Below are positions 21,210-32,061 of a stretch of 64,000 nucleotides of DNA, piece by piece. Source of the DNA: Pascua guehoae (Eukaryota > Basidiomycota > Tremellomycetes > Trichosporonales > Trichosporonaceae); NCBI GenBank assembly GCA_001600415.1, contig BCJX01000017.1:427005-491004 (forward strand), given 5' to 3'. The notes under the pieces were generated by a model, which saw only the letters and a program-made list of their open reading frames with translations, searched no databases and had not been told where the DNA came from. Made by a program: the position numbers and the translations under genes. The number at the start of each line of letters is the position of its first letter. The first letter of the stretch is position 1.

Positions 21210-24156
21210 ATGAACGCCGCCACTCTCCTGGCCAATGCCCTCTCAGAGGGTGCGTTCTTCCTCACCTCCCAACAACCTTGTGCTGACATGACAAGACGCT
21301 CAGACGCGTCAGAGCGCAACCCAGCAGCTCGAGGCTGCCGAGAGGGACAACTTCGTGCGTAAATGGCCTCCAGGATGCAACTGACCACATCACAGCCCGC
21401 CTACCTGCAGACACTTGCCGCCGAACTTGCCAACGAGCAGGCACTTCCTCACATTCGCAACGCCGCAGGCCTTGCTTTCAAGAACGCTCTCTCCGCCCGT
21501 GTAAGTTTGACCTTGTGGTGCGACGAGCGCTTTGAACCCCGACTAACACAACACAGGATGCCGTCAACCAGCCCGTCCTCTCAGAGCGCTGGATGGCTCT
21601 TCCCGAAGACGTTCGCACCCCCCTGAAGCACACACTTTTGCAGACGCTCGCATCCCCAGTCCACAAGGCGGCCTTTGTGTCTGCGCAGTGTGTTGCCGCT
21701 GTCGCTGCCATCGAGCTTCCTCGCGGCGGCTGGCCCGAGCTCATCGGCCAGCTTCTCGAATTTGTTGGCAACCAGGACAACGTTGGCCTTCGCATTGCCA
21801 CCCTTCAGGCTGTCGGCTACGTCTGCGAAGTCATTGTGCGTCCGCCATTGCTGGCCACCATTTACACGCTCGCCCTGCTAACAAACAACAGCAACCCCAG
21901 TACCTCTCGTCGCGTTCCAATGAAATTCTCACCGCTGTCGTGCAGGGTGCTCGCAAGGAGGAGACTAGCACCGAGGTCCAGGCTGCGGCTGTGCATGCCC
22001 TGTACAACTCGCTCGAGTTCATTCGCGACAACTTTGAGCGCGAGGTGGGTACCCCATGCACATCGTTAAAAATGACCGACTGACACCTCAGGGCGAGCGC
22101 AACTACATCATGCAGGTCGTGTGCGAGGCTACTCAGAGCAGCTCTGTCACCGTCCAGGTCGGTGCATTCGAGTGCCTGGTTCGCATCATGTCGCTCTACT
22201 ACGAGAACATGGAGTTTTACATGGAGCGCGCACTCTTTGGCGTGAGTTTTGATCGTGGCGATGTTTTGACGTCATACTGACGAATCACAGTTGACCATTA
22301 TGGGCATGAAGCACCCTGAGGAGCCTGTGGCTCTCCAAGCCATCGAGTTCTGGTCGACTGTCTGTGAGGAGGAGATTGACATTGGTATCGAGACTTCCGA
22401 GGCCCTTCAGTACGGCGAGGAGCCTGCCATCGAGTCCAAGCACTTTGCAAAGATGGCACTCAACGAGATTCTTCCCGTCCTGCTCGAGCTCCTTACCCAG
22501 CAGGAGGAGGACGCCGACGAGGACGACTGGAACCGCTCCATGGCCGCTGCGTCGTGTCTCGAGCTTTTGGCCCGCAACGTTGGTGACGCCATTGTTCAGC
22601 CCGTCGTCCCCTTCATCGAGGCCGGTATCCACCGCCCAGACTGGCGCCACCGTGAGGCCGCCGTCATGGCGTTTGGTTGCATTCTCGACGGTCCCGACTC
22701 GGCCACCCTCTCGCCCCTTGTCACCCAGGCTCTCAGCGCCCTTATCGGCATGCTGCAGAGCGATCCCGATGTCCACGTCCGCGACTCGGTTGCGTGGACC
22801 TTGTCCAAGATCACCGAGCTCATGCTCGACGTTGTGGACCCCACGATGCACCTCCAAAACCTCGTCACTGCCCTCGTGCTGGGTCTTACCAACTCGGCGT
22901 CGTCGCCCCGCATCATCAACTCGTGCTGCTCGGCCCTCAACAACCTTGTTTCGCAGCTCCTCCCAACCGACCTGCTCGGCGACGACCCGGCTACTTCGCC
23001 CATGTCGGGCTACTACGAGGGCATCTTCAAGGCGCTCATGCCCATTTCTGAAAAGACGACCAACGAGGCCAACTCGCGCTCGGCCGCCTACCAGACCATT
23101 TCGACGTTTATTACCTGCTCTGCTGTCGACACGCTTCCCATTGTCGAGCAGGTCGCTGCGGCCATGCTTGCCCGTCAGGAGGCCCTCATTGGCATGCAGA
23201 ACCAGCTCGTCGGCATGGACGACCGCAACAACTGGAACGACATGCAGATTAACATTTGCGTTGTCCTCCAGGCGTTTATCCACAAGTCGCCCGCCCTCGT
23301 TGCTCCTTATGCGGACCGCATCATGACCAACCTCCTCACCGTCATCCAAGGCTCGGCCAAGCACGGCGGTGTCCTCGAGGACGCCTTGGCAACTGTTGGT
23401 GCTATTGCCGGTGCCCTCGAGGGTGGTTTCCTCAAGTACGCCGAGGCATTCTCGCCCTTCCTCTTCCAGGCCTTGGGCGCGTTTGAAGACCACCAGGTTG
23501 TTCAGGCCGCCGTCTACTGCGTCTCGGACATTTCGCGTGCCATTGGCGAGGCGCTTGTCCCCTTCGGCGAGCGCATCATGGTTGCTCTCATTGAGATTCT
23601 TCGCTCGCCCGCTATCCACCGCACGGTCAAGCCGACGGCCATTACGGCTATCGGCGAGGTTGCTCTTGCTCTTGGCGGCGCCTTTGTCCCGTACCTCGAG
23701 ACCACCATGAACATTCTCAGCCAGGCCGGCTCCACCGCCGCGTCGTCCACCGACCTCGCCCTCAACGAGTTTGTCTGGATGATGCGCGAGGCCATTGTCG
23801 ACGCGTTCATTGGCATCATGAACGGCCTCAAGGCCGCTGACCGTAAGTCGTGAAAATGCTTGCAGAAGCGCAGTTGCTAACCCTTCTCAGCCACACCCTT
23901 CCTCCAATACGTTCCTGGCATCATGGGCTTCCTCCGCACCTGCCTCCAGGATGGCGAGCGCACCGAGGAGTTTGTCACGGCCTCGCTTGGTCTCATTGGT
24001 GACTTTGGCGACACGTACAAGCAGGCTGTCAAGGGCCCTCTTCTCGAGGAGTGGGTGCAGCAGGCCATTGTCGCTGGACGCCAGCGTGGTGCCAGCAAGA
24101 TGTCGCGTACAAACGCGGCATACGCCCAGAAGGCTATCAAGGAGCTGTCCAAGTAG
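21210..24156 (+). CDS. KAP95: importin subunit beta-1 (karyopherin beta, KAP95)
   Basis: The nuclear import receptor that carries importin-alpha/cargo through nuclear pores and is released by Ran-GTP. Eight exons (21210-21249, 21296-21354, 21396-21500, 21557-21835, 21892-22044, 22092-22241, 22291-23842, 23891-24156) give 867 residues, close to yeast Kap95 (861). Phases agree. HEAT repeats run the whole length. The N terminus carries the importin-N segment (ATQQLEAAERDNF, then PHIRNAAGLAFKNAL). The conserved WNRSMAAASCLELLA..VGD and RHREAAVMAFGCILDGP repeats sit near residues 360-410, preceded by the acidic loop EEDADEDDW that binds the importin-alpha IBB helix. The C-terminal exon ends QKAIKELSK. 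Confidence 0.97.
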
Positions 24157-24834
24157 GGGACGTGACTCGACGACCAACCCAACACGACTCTACAATGTGG
24201 ACCGCTCGCCACGGCCACGACGATACCCCGATACCCCGAACTTTACTCCTTTTGCATCGGCCACGACGTTTCTTGAAAGACATCACACCACCACTACCCC
24301 CCACCATCCACCATCCAAAAACTGCTCGCCCCCCCGCATCAAGCATTTCACGGCCGCGCTCTGTTGTCCAAGGACTTTACCGCCGCCCTCATCACAGCCC
24401 CACAGCATCAAGTGCCCGTATTCAGCATTGCAACGTGACAACGTGACTCGCGACCGAGGTCGCACCCTGTACTGGCGGCGGGGACCGTATCCCCGCCAAC
24501 GCCAATGAGAGAGATAGAGAAGAGAGGAATAGTTTTATCTCGGCATGTTAGTCTGTCTTCTACTAGAGTGCACGTGGACACGTCATCGTTGTGCCGCAAG
24601 GCTGACTGTGTGATGTGTGTTGTAGGCGGTGGTACGTTGCTGACTGGATTCTCGTGTCCTGGCCAATGTTGTGGACTGACGGGCATCGTTCGTGGTGCGC
24701 GAGCCAATTCCCAATCACATCCTTTGCGCCATGTTACCTGCTCTAATGAACACCTACTCGCAACGTGCGCCCTGCACTGTCGTCGCGAACCAACAAGTCG
24801 CTGACAGAGGGGCAGAGTTCGAGCTGACAGTGTC
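24157..24834. other. intergenic, importin 3' region
   Basis: About 0.7 kb of 3' flank and spacer ahead of a tRNA gene. The first 300 bp are C/A-rich. No further gene was seen. Confidence 0.5.
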
Positions 24835-24935
24835 GTCTGAATAGTCTAGTCGGTTAGGGCGTGGGTCTCATACGCGGTATGAGTCTCGATCGAGACAGCG
24901 ATCCCAAAACCCGAGTTCGATTCTCGGTTCGGACA
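24835..24935 (+). tRNA. elongator tRNA-Met (CAU) with a 28-nt intron
   Basis: Acceptor stem GTCTGAA pairs with TTCGGAC (24928-24934), discriminator A at 24935. D arm, T arm (CCGAG/CTCGG with loop TTCGATT) and a five-base anticodon stem TGGGT/TCCCA fold normally. The T31-T39 mismatch at the end of the anticodon stem is a known trait of eukaryotic elongator tRNA-Met and argues against Glu or another reading. The anticodon CAT is at 24869-24871. The intron, 24873-24900, follows position 37 and contains GTATGAG, the exact complement of the loop CTCATAC, as tRNA splicing endonuclease substrates often do. Confidence 0.88.
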
Positions 24936-24944
24936 GCATCAGTC

Positions 24945-24949
24945 TTTTT
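24945..24949 (+). terminator. RNA polymerase III terminator of tRNA-Met
   Basis: Five T residues starting 10 bases after the mature 3' end. Confidence 0.75.
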
Positions 24950-25612
24950 GGGTTGCGTGGGGGTGTCAGCTGGTTTCCTCAACACTGTCAACTCGTAGTA
25001 GACTACAGTGCAAAGAATATTCACACCTGACACCAACCACATCACAGCTAACCAGTTCGCAATGAAACGCAAGCCAAAACCCCACTCGCCCAACTCGTCC
25101 CCGACCCCGTCAGGAGGTAGGACGCAAACACACAAAGACAGTCAAGCACGAGCGCCCGAACAATTCCACGGTAACTCGCAAGGTAGTTAACTCCCAGACA
25201 ACGTCCGCGTCCACAGTAGCGACGACGACCACAAGCCCAGCCCAACCCCCTAAACAACGCGCCCACAGCCCCGCCAAGGCCATCGCAGCGACAGCCACCT
25301 TAGCATCGAGGCTGTGCCAAGGTGGACCAGCTGGCTCGAGGTGTTGGGAAGCTGGCAAATGGGGAAGGGGCGCGGGACGTGGGGGGATGATGTCGGGACC
25401 AAAGTGATCGCCTGGGGTGTGTGTGGGGGATGCAATGCCCGGGGCTGGTGGTCAATGGTGCTAGCTGGGGGGATATTAACAGGAGGGCGCTGGGTGGCCG
25501 CGTCGTAGTGTGCTGATGCTGTGGTTCAGTGCGCCCTCACGGCTGTGTCTGGAGTGTCTTTGTCGGCGCTGACCTTCGCCCTGTTCTTCTCGGTCCCCTC
25601 GGTGGCGTTGGG

Positions 25613-25666
25613 TCCTTCGTGTCCTTCGTGTCCTTCGTGTCCTTCGTGTCCTTCGTGTCCCTCGTG
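25613..25666 (+). repeat. 9-bp tandem repeat, six copies (TCCTTCGTG)
   Basis: Five exact copies and a sixth with one T-to-C change. The unit length is a multiple of three, but no supported reading frame uses it. Confidence 0.9.
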
Positions 25667-25674
25667 CCCTCTTT

Positions 25675-25738
25675 CTTCTCCTTCTCCTCCTTCTCCTCCT
25701 CCTCCTCCTCCTCCTCCTCCTCCTCCTTCTCCCCCCTC
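25675..25738 (+). repeat. CTCCTC/TCC trinucleotide repeat
   Basis: A run of TCC triplets with a few TTC interruptions directly after the 9-bp array. It could be a pyrimidine-rich leader of the small frame at 25884. Confidence 0.85.
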
Positions 25739-25753
25739 TTCCTTCTCCCCCCT

Positions 25754-25859
25754 CTTCCTCAACCTGACCATCTCACCACATATTCTCTTCATACGCCCCA
25801 GTTACTCTTCCTCAACCTGACCATCTCACCACATATTCTCTTCATACGCCCCAGTTACT
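25754..25859 (+). repeat. 53-bp tandem duplication
   Basis: Two adjoining copies of a 53-bp unit (starting CTTCCTCAACCTGACC; copy 1 opens CTCTTCCTC..., copy 2 ends CCAGTTACTC). They are essentially identical, which points to a recent duplication. Confidence 0.85.
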
Positions 25860-25883
25860 CCTCCTCGGCCCAACCTCCTTGCC

Positions 25884-26120
25884 ATGACGTTTCCCGGGTG
25901 CAACACCCGCCCCTCATGGCGCTACGTGGGCCTGTCCGAGCGCATCCCGAGCCAGATCGAGACGAACCCCAACAATACTCGGTACACGATGCTCGAGTTT
26001 GGGCCGAGGTTGGGCCAGGTGCAGACGCAGGAGGGCAGGTGCAGGGCTGGAAAGGGGGGTGAGGGCCAGTTGGATAAGGCCAAAGTGGGTGGGAGAGCTT
26101 GGCTGGGGGAGCTTGGATGA
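25884..26120 (+). CDS. possible small gene, hypothetical
   Basis: A frame of 78 codons starting MTFPGCNTRPSWRYVGLSER. The first 46 codons have the C/G-ending codon use of real genes here and follow a pyrimidine-rich leader; the later part (glycine, lysine, GAGCTTGGATGAGG repeats) looks non-coding. Introns may join it to an open stretch near 26190-26400 (ending RVTVQNAERP), but no join could be proved. The product is not recognised. It could equally be a decayed gene fragment. Confidence 0.3.
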   Translation: MTFPGCNTRPSWRYVGLSERIPSQIETNPNNTRYTMLEFGPRLGQVQTQEGRCRAGKGGEGQLDKAKVGGRAWLGELG

Positions 26121-26583
26121 GGGGAGCTTGGATGAGGGGTCACAGGAGGGAGAGTTGAAGAGGTGGGGTGGACTAATTGTACGTGACGACGGTGGAAGCG
26201 GTTGCACGAGGCAACACGTCGTCGCCTGCGACGAGACGATAACACGACACGGACGCGAATACTACGCGCACGAGATTCGAGACATGGAGCCCACCATGGA
26301 GCCTACGCGTACGACATGGGCATGTACGATACGATACTTGATTCAACGATACGGCTACCGCATCGCCCGTGTGACGGTACAGAACGCGGAACGGCCATGA
26401 CAAACACGTACAGACACAAGAAACTGCCAGCACCCACACGAGCAACAGCTCAAAACCAACACACAAACATACTGCACCTCTTAGCCACTCGTCCACGTAG
26501 ATAATGCACATGACATGCCAAATGACTATACTGCTCGTGCTCGTGACCACGGCCATCCTCAGCTGCCGCCCGTCCCATCTAGT

Positions 26584-28645
26584 CTACTTGTCCTCGTCGC
26601 TGTCGTGGCCGTCCATGAGCGAGCTGCCCCCAGCCGCCTTGCGCTGGCGCCTCCGCTTGACGTCCCACTGTGGGTTAGCCTGATCTGCGCGGGGGTAGTA
26701 ATGTGATGTTTCGAGTTGGTCTCCAGCTGTGCGTCCGGCAGGTTCCGGGGGGGGGTGGGGATGGGAAGCCAAAAGCCACAGTATTCGGTCGGAGGTAGGC
26801 CGCATGGGAGGTCAAGCGGCAGGCTCTAGCAGGCTCCCTGGTAGCCTAGGGCCACAAGCAGACTCCAGTCCGCCGTCCCAGTGGCATGCCCGAATATTCC
26901 GCCTCAGTTGGCTTCAGGCCATCGAGCAGAGCAGGCCGTCGAGCCCTCACCCCCGAGCCTAATGCTAACGCAAACACCCTCACCCTAGCCCACATCCTCA
27001 CCCCCACTGTTCCAACCCCCCCCCCCCCCCCCCCCAACCCTCTCCCAGCCCTCTCCCTCTCCCCAGACCCTCGCCTCCGCAACCCCAACCCACCACCCCC
27101 CACCACGCCCACACTCACATTGTGCACACGCGCAAAGTTGACCTCCATGACAGTGACCTGCTCGCGGATCCACTCGAGGTCCTCGACGGCCTCGGTGAGG
27201 CTCTTCTTTGCGCCCGCGAGCTTGGACGCGAGGAGCTCGGACGCCTCGGCGAGTGGGTACAGCAGCATGGTGTTGGCCTGTGTGTTAGTGGGCGCTGGGG
27301 TTTGGACGCCGAGGCGGCGTTCCGCGGATACAGTGGCTCAGACGGCTTGGATTGGGGGTGTGATGGTGTGGAACTCGGATCCATCATACAAGTAGGACGG
27401 GACCACCGTTGTGCGCCCCTTGAACCGTCATGACTGCCGGCACGCTCACACCCCCCGCCGCCGCTCAGGACAGTCTCGGAGCGTTGACAGCCCATTACCC
27501 CCAACCCCCCCCCCCTTCCCATACACACCACCCACACCAACTCATACCGCCGACTCATACTCACGCCAAGCCACAGCCCGACCTGGCCCGTCTCGCTAAT
27601 CTGCGCCTCTGCAAACAACGTGTCGTTGAGCTCAAACAGCGACGTGAGCGGCGCATTCTTCTGCGCCTCGTCCTCGTCCCCGTCGAGCATGGCGTCCAGG
27701 TCGTCGTCGTCGTCATCAGCTTCCTCGGCTTCGGGCTCGGGCTCGGGCTCGCCGAGCGCCTGCCGCCGCCGCGCGGCGAGAAAGTTGACCACGCCCAGCG
27801 TCTGCTCAATGTCGGGAATCTTGGCCAGGAGCGCCTTGCGGCGTTGCTGCAGGTTGAGTTCCATGTAGCGGTACTTTCTGAACGTTAGCGTGTTGCAATT
27901 CGGGGGGGGGGNNNNNNNNNNNNNNNNNNNNNNNNNNGGGTTGGGAGACGCCGTTGGCGGTCAGACGCCGTGCAGCATGGCAGTGCAGGTGGTGCAGAGA
28001 CGCCCTGTCGTTCCCCACAGCACACGCTTGCGATACGCTCCCACCTCTCCCGTTCACGTGCGCCAGCGCCCGCGAGCGGGAGCCAGAACGGGTCACAGGC
28101 ACTTGACACCGTTGAAACCCGCGACGCGTCCACTCGCGCACACCTCCGTTGGCGTGCGCTACGGCCCCTCGGCCGCTCGGCCACGCCGGCCACGCCGCAC
28201 GGCCCCGTCCCATCGCACACTAGACACCTCCGACGACCCCCGCGGCCAGACGGATACCCACGCGCTCGTCTCCTGGAACTTCTTGATCACGCTGTCCACA
28301 TCGGCGTCCTTGCCTCCGACATACTCGTCGACGTCGGCCTGGGTGTCAGCGCATGAGGCGTACCGCACGGCGGGTCGCCCGCGGGACGTGGTAGTCTACG
28401 CCGGGCATGGGGACTAGCTGTGGGTGTGGGTGTAGCCGCACGCTAGCCCTCACACCCGAAAGCTCGAGCTCGAGCTGAGCTCGGGCTCGGACTCGGGCGC
28501 GGACTCGATCTCGGGCGCGGGCTCGATCTCGACAGCACGCAGAGAAGCACAGAAGCGCCCACTAGACACTCACGACAAACGGCGCGCGCGGGATGCCGCG
28601 GGGGTTGAGCTCCATCTCGGCCTTGGGTTTGGACGACGACGCCAT
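26584..28645 (-). CDS. PAC10: prefoldin subunit 3 (VBP1 / PAC10 / GIM2)
   Basis: An alpha-type subunit of the hexameric prefoldin chaperone that hands unfolded actin and tubulin to the CCT chaperonin in the cytosol. Exons 28645-28574, 28338-28262, 27877-27565, 27277-27119 and 26667-26584 give 234 residues (phases agree). N-terminal PRAPFV then a coiled coil (SVIKKFQETSAKYRYMELNL, KALLAKIPDIEQTL), the beta-hairpin core VGLWLGANTMLLYPLAEA, a second coiled coil and the signature ARVHNWDVKRRR. Between the first helix and the hairpin lies an acidic insert of about 35 residues (PEPEPEAEEADDDDDDLD and on), absent from human VBP1. Intron 2 carries a 26-base gap. Confidence 0.93.
27912..27937. other. 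assembly gap (26 N) in PAC10 intron 2
   Basis: A run of N flanked by G runs; within an intron, so the protein is not affected. Confidence 0.95.
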
Positions 28646-29022
28646 GGTGGTGGTTTGTTGTGGGTGGAGTGGTCGATGGGTGCGGTGTGCAGATGGGATG
28701 CCAATTTCATGCATCATAGGTGTGCGACGTGCAACGCGGTCAGTGACGAGGGCGGTGGGTGGGTTTGTTTACGTAATACACCATCTGACGTGTGGCACTT
28801 TCTCGTTGACTCGCCAGCATGAATACTGATCCGCGTCTTTGCATCCTGCGAGGACGGGTTGGGCGCCGATGCATCCAGAGGACAATGTATCAAACGGGAC
28901 TACCCTGCGTGCATTGGCATAGGAGCAGGATAGCATGCATTTGAGCCTTTCTCGTGAATGGAAGTGTCATGTTTCGTTGGACAACCCGAGCCGGGTCCTG
29001 CTGGCTGTCCTAAATATCATTA
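28646..29022. other. spacer between PAC10 promoter and tRNA-iMet
   Basis: About 380 bp holding the PAC10 promoter on the minus strand and the 5' flank of a tRNA gene. No other feature was seen. Confidence 0.5.
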
Positions 29023-29127
29023 ATCGCTATGGCTTAGTGGGAAAGCGCCAGGCTCATATCAAGACTGTTGTGAAGCATTCAAGGAGACTGAACCTGGAGA
29101 TCGCAGGATCGAAACCTGCGGGTGATA
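29023..29127 (+). tRNA. initiator-type tRNA-Met (CAU) with a 33-nt intron
   Basis: Acceptor stem ATCGCTA with GGGTGAT: begins with A1-T72, the pair that marks eukaryotic initiators, and has one mismatch (A7-G66) plus two G-T pairs. D stem GCTT/AAGC. The anticodon stem CCAGG/CCTGG is perfect, the CAT anticodon is at 29055-29057. T stem GCAGG/CCTGC encloses the loop ATCGAAA, which lacks the usual TTC and matches the AUCGAAA loop of fungal initiators. The intron 29059-29091 follows position 37. The weaker acceptor stem leaves a small chance that this is a degenerate copy. Confidence 0.82.
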
Positions 29128-30073
29128 ATTGCTTTATATTTTATTTTTGTGCAGTGTCGTGTTGTCCTCGGCTTTTGTGGGGGATGGGACTGACTGAAGG
29201 CTATCGGTCTCTTCGCTGCCCAATTTATCTTGGAGGAATAATTTGAACGCCAGAATGAGGTTTGTGTCTTGTGGGGATATGGAAGTGAGCGGGTATGTAC
29301 GTGGTCGGCCCAAGTTGTGACAGAGAAGCATGAAAATATGGACAATAAAAACGTGTCGAACTTTTGACAAAGGTGGTGTTGTTACGGATACAACGTTACT
29401 ACTGTATATTTAGCAGAACATGTGCAGCCAAGGATGAGTATGACTGCAGCTGCATCGGTAGGATATGAGTGCACTGGCTCTGGCATAGGTAAATTCGTCG
29501 TTCACCGCCACGGGCTGCGGCCAATGGATGTCGTGCAGAATACTGCCACTCACAAGAACCACCCGCAACGTGGCCAAATCCTCTGAATAGATTCGATGAT
29601 AAACCAGATACATACCGCATAGTCTACATGGCCTGGCTTATGGACACCCTATTGCCTATGTATATGGCAGTCACTCTATGGCATTCCCCTCGTAGACTGT
29701 TACATGTTAGACAAACGACACCCTGTCTCTGTGCCTGAGGGCTGTTTGCCACCTCGATGCCGACTCCCCTTATCCTCCCCATAGGTGGACCTTGTCCCAA
29801 GCACCCACTCGAAATAGTACTTGTTAATGTCACCAGTACCATCTGTGTCCCCAGTGAAATCCTGTCCCAACTGCGGTTGCATGGACAAATGTACAGTATC
29901 CCAACAGCAATTCTTATACCAAAGGGCACCGATCTACAGACAAACAGAAACCAACCGCAACTACAAACTGCCTATAGGCCACCACCACGCAGCCCCCCTT
30001 TCTCCCCTCTCGGCCCTGTCCTCGTTGAGATCCCGCCAGAACTGACATTAGCCAACTGCCACAGACACAACAT
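29128..30073. other. AT-richer spacer with unresolved open stretches
   Basis: About 0.95 kb, visibly lower in GC than its neighbours. On the minus strand the stretch 29937-29700 is open after an acceptor-like TCTGTAG and reads QDFTGDTDGTGDINKYYFEW, and 29623-29405 is open in more than one frame. Codon use differs from neighbouring genes. I could not join these into a gene or name a product. It could be a fast-evolving small gene or a decayed insert. Confidence 0.35.
29139..29148 (+). terminator. RNA polymerase III terminator of tRNA-iMet
   Basis: TTTT then TTTTT within 22 bases of the mature 3' end. Confidence 0.7.
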
Positions 30074-31739
30074 CTATCGCCCGGCTTCCCAAGCACTCAC
30101 GCCAAACACGCCTCGTTTGGCTCGCACACCGCCGGCCTGGACGCCCTGGAATACCATAGCTGCTTCCGAGCCTGCCGGATCGGACGCGGTGGGGAGGACG
30201 ACCATTGTCCAGCGTGGTTGTGGGGGCTCATCCCAGTTCTGGGGTGTGAGGCGCACGACACCAGCGACAAAGGCGGGCGGGTACGGGTCGAGAAAATCCT
30301 CCTCGTGGCCTGGCGTGGTGTGCCCGTAGAACCACACGGGGGTGCGCGCGGGACAAGTGGGGAGGTTGGTGTCGAGGATTGCTCGGAGGTCGGCCGCACT
30401 GAGCTTGTGTGGACTGGTCGGGGACACGGTGGCATCAGTGGAATAGACGGCCTCGACCTCGTCCCAGGTCTGAACCGGGTACAAGTCAAAGGGGCCGACG
30501 GGCCCGGATCCCTGGTGTTGGCCCAGTCCCTCGCAGCCGCCGCCGTACCACTGTGCACGGACGCCGGGCCAGTCAAAAGAGAGACCGTCGTCGGTCGGGG
30601 AGAGTAGACCGGTTCCGCACACGGTGTCAAGGTTCATTTTTACATCCGTCGCCAGCGCTTCGAGATCCTCGTAGGTTTGAGAGTAGCGCGTGTTCAGTAC
30701 TTGGCGTCAGCCGACGGGTACCTATTGTGGAAACGGTCATGCCTGTGCGCGTTGTCATCGACAGGGGACACGTGCACATGGCCCTGATATCAAGATAATC
30801 TACTCACCCATGGTGCAGACGGCCGCATCCACTGCGTTCCACCACACCGTCCCGTCACGGGATAGAGGTGCCCACTCGTTCTCGGCTGCAATCAATTGGC
30901 GCTTTGGAGGACCCTCGAGCGCCACCTCGAGTGCAAAGTACATGTACCTGTCCAGGTCGGGGAACTCTCCGTCCCAGTCGAAAACGAGCGAGTGCAATCG
31001 ACAAACTTCAGACATTGCCGAGCTCTCGCGGAAGGGACTGAGGGACGTATGACACCAATCGCGGCAGATTGTGGCCAGTTTGATAAAGATGTCGGCGTTG
31101 CGGCAAGTCGTCAGAAGCGAAGGTTCGGCGGCGACGTTATCCGCGCCATCTGAACGGTCCACATGAACAGACGGACGAGCGGGAAGGTCGTCGAAGAGTC
31201 CCAGCGCGGTGCATACTAGTTGGTAGACTCCTTCCTTCTGCAAACTCAGCGTCGCGCCTTGATAGCCAACAGCTGGCCTCGGACCAGCCACCAGACCAAT
31301 ATACTGGAGCCGGCTTGTCGGGCCTGCGCCGGGGATCACCGCCCAGCTGTAAAGGGGAAACACTCACGGTATGGGGACGATCCAGGTACCGCACTGCATG
31401 GTCACGGTCGATCACACGCATACGCCAGTCCACGTCCGGCCTCGGCGCGGGGAACGCACACGCGCGCCGCGGGTCGTCGTATAGCGCCATATGGACCATC
31501 TTCCAGACATGTTGGCCCTTGTCCTGTCGTCCAATGTCAGCAAAGGAGTGGACCTTGCTACCGATGAGTCGGGCGACGCACGTAGACCACAGAGCGGAGG
31601 TGCTTGCATGTCTGCGCCAGAGCCGCGAGGGTGCGGACGTCGTCGAGCGCGGCGTCCACGAGGATATGGACCAGGAGCTAGGGTTAGATACGTCTTATTA
31701 AGAGCATACCTCTGACGGTAGGTCGACGAGGGCAGACAT
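30074..31739 (-). CDS. F-box-like protein, hypothetical
   Basis: A 467-residue protein from exons 31739-31710, 31677-31582, 31523-31368, 31303-30808 and 30699-30074; phases sum correctly. The N terminus reads VDLPSELLVHILVDAAL, then VRTLAALAQTCKHLR, the LP..L..I......L..L......C core of an F-box. F-box proteins bind SKP1 and present substrates to SCF ubiquitin ligases. The rest has no repeat or domain that I recognise; it contains several Trp/Asp-rich segments (LHSLVFDWDGEFPDLDRYMY). The acceptor of exon 4 was chosen at 31304 because it alone keeps phase; a nearer acceptor would shift the frame. The substrate is unknown. Confidence 0.7.
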
Positions 31740-32061
31740 GATGAAGATGGCGAGGTGGCAACAAGGCAACGAAGCAATTGCAGTGTGGTCATGGCCCTGC
31801 ACTGCATGCACTGCATGCGCTGTCGGGTCCGTGTAATGAATGTCCCGGTTACGTCCCCCTTGTTCTTGTTCGTCTGAGATCTGACGCGTCCGAACGCCAC
31901 AACCACGTGGGCTCGTGCCTGAACATCCACCCGCACATGGCTCACAATCAAAAGTCGGTGCTCGCTCGACGATGACGCCAGTGTCCCAGTGTCCCAACCC
32001 ATCTCCTTTGTTGCTCTCCTCCCAGAACCTCACTTTCCCAGCCCTCCTTCAACCTAGCACA
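31740..32061. other. divergent promoter, F-box / unknown gene
   Basis: 322 bp between two divergent starts, with TGCA-rich repeats (ACTGCATGCACTGCATGC) at 31800-31817 that form a near-palindrome. These could be regulator sites; no factor is implied. Confidence 0.4.

Larger units (their letters stand above)
24936..25883. other. intergenic with simple repeats
   Basis: About 0.95 kb. The first 570 bp show nothing clear. Bases 25613-25859 hold three adjoining repeat arrays listed separately. Confidence 0.5.

Noticed and set aside
22285..23619. 444-codon minus-strand frame
   Set aside because: Antisense of importin beta exon 7, whose HEAT-repeat protein is unmistakable.
24835..24935. tRNA-Glu (CUC) reading of the same tRNA gene
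   Set aside because: Shifting the loop to give CTC breaks the anticodon stem; the CAT reading gives a normal stem with the T31-T39 mismatch known in elongator Met.
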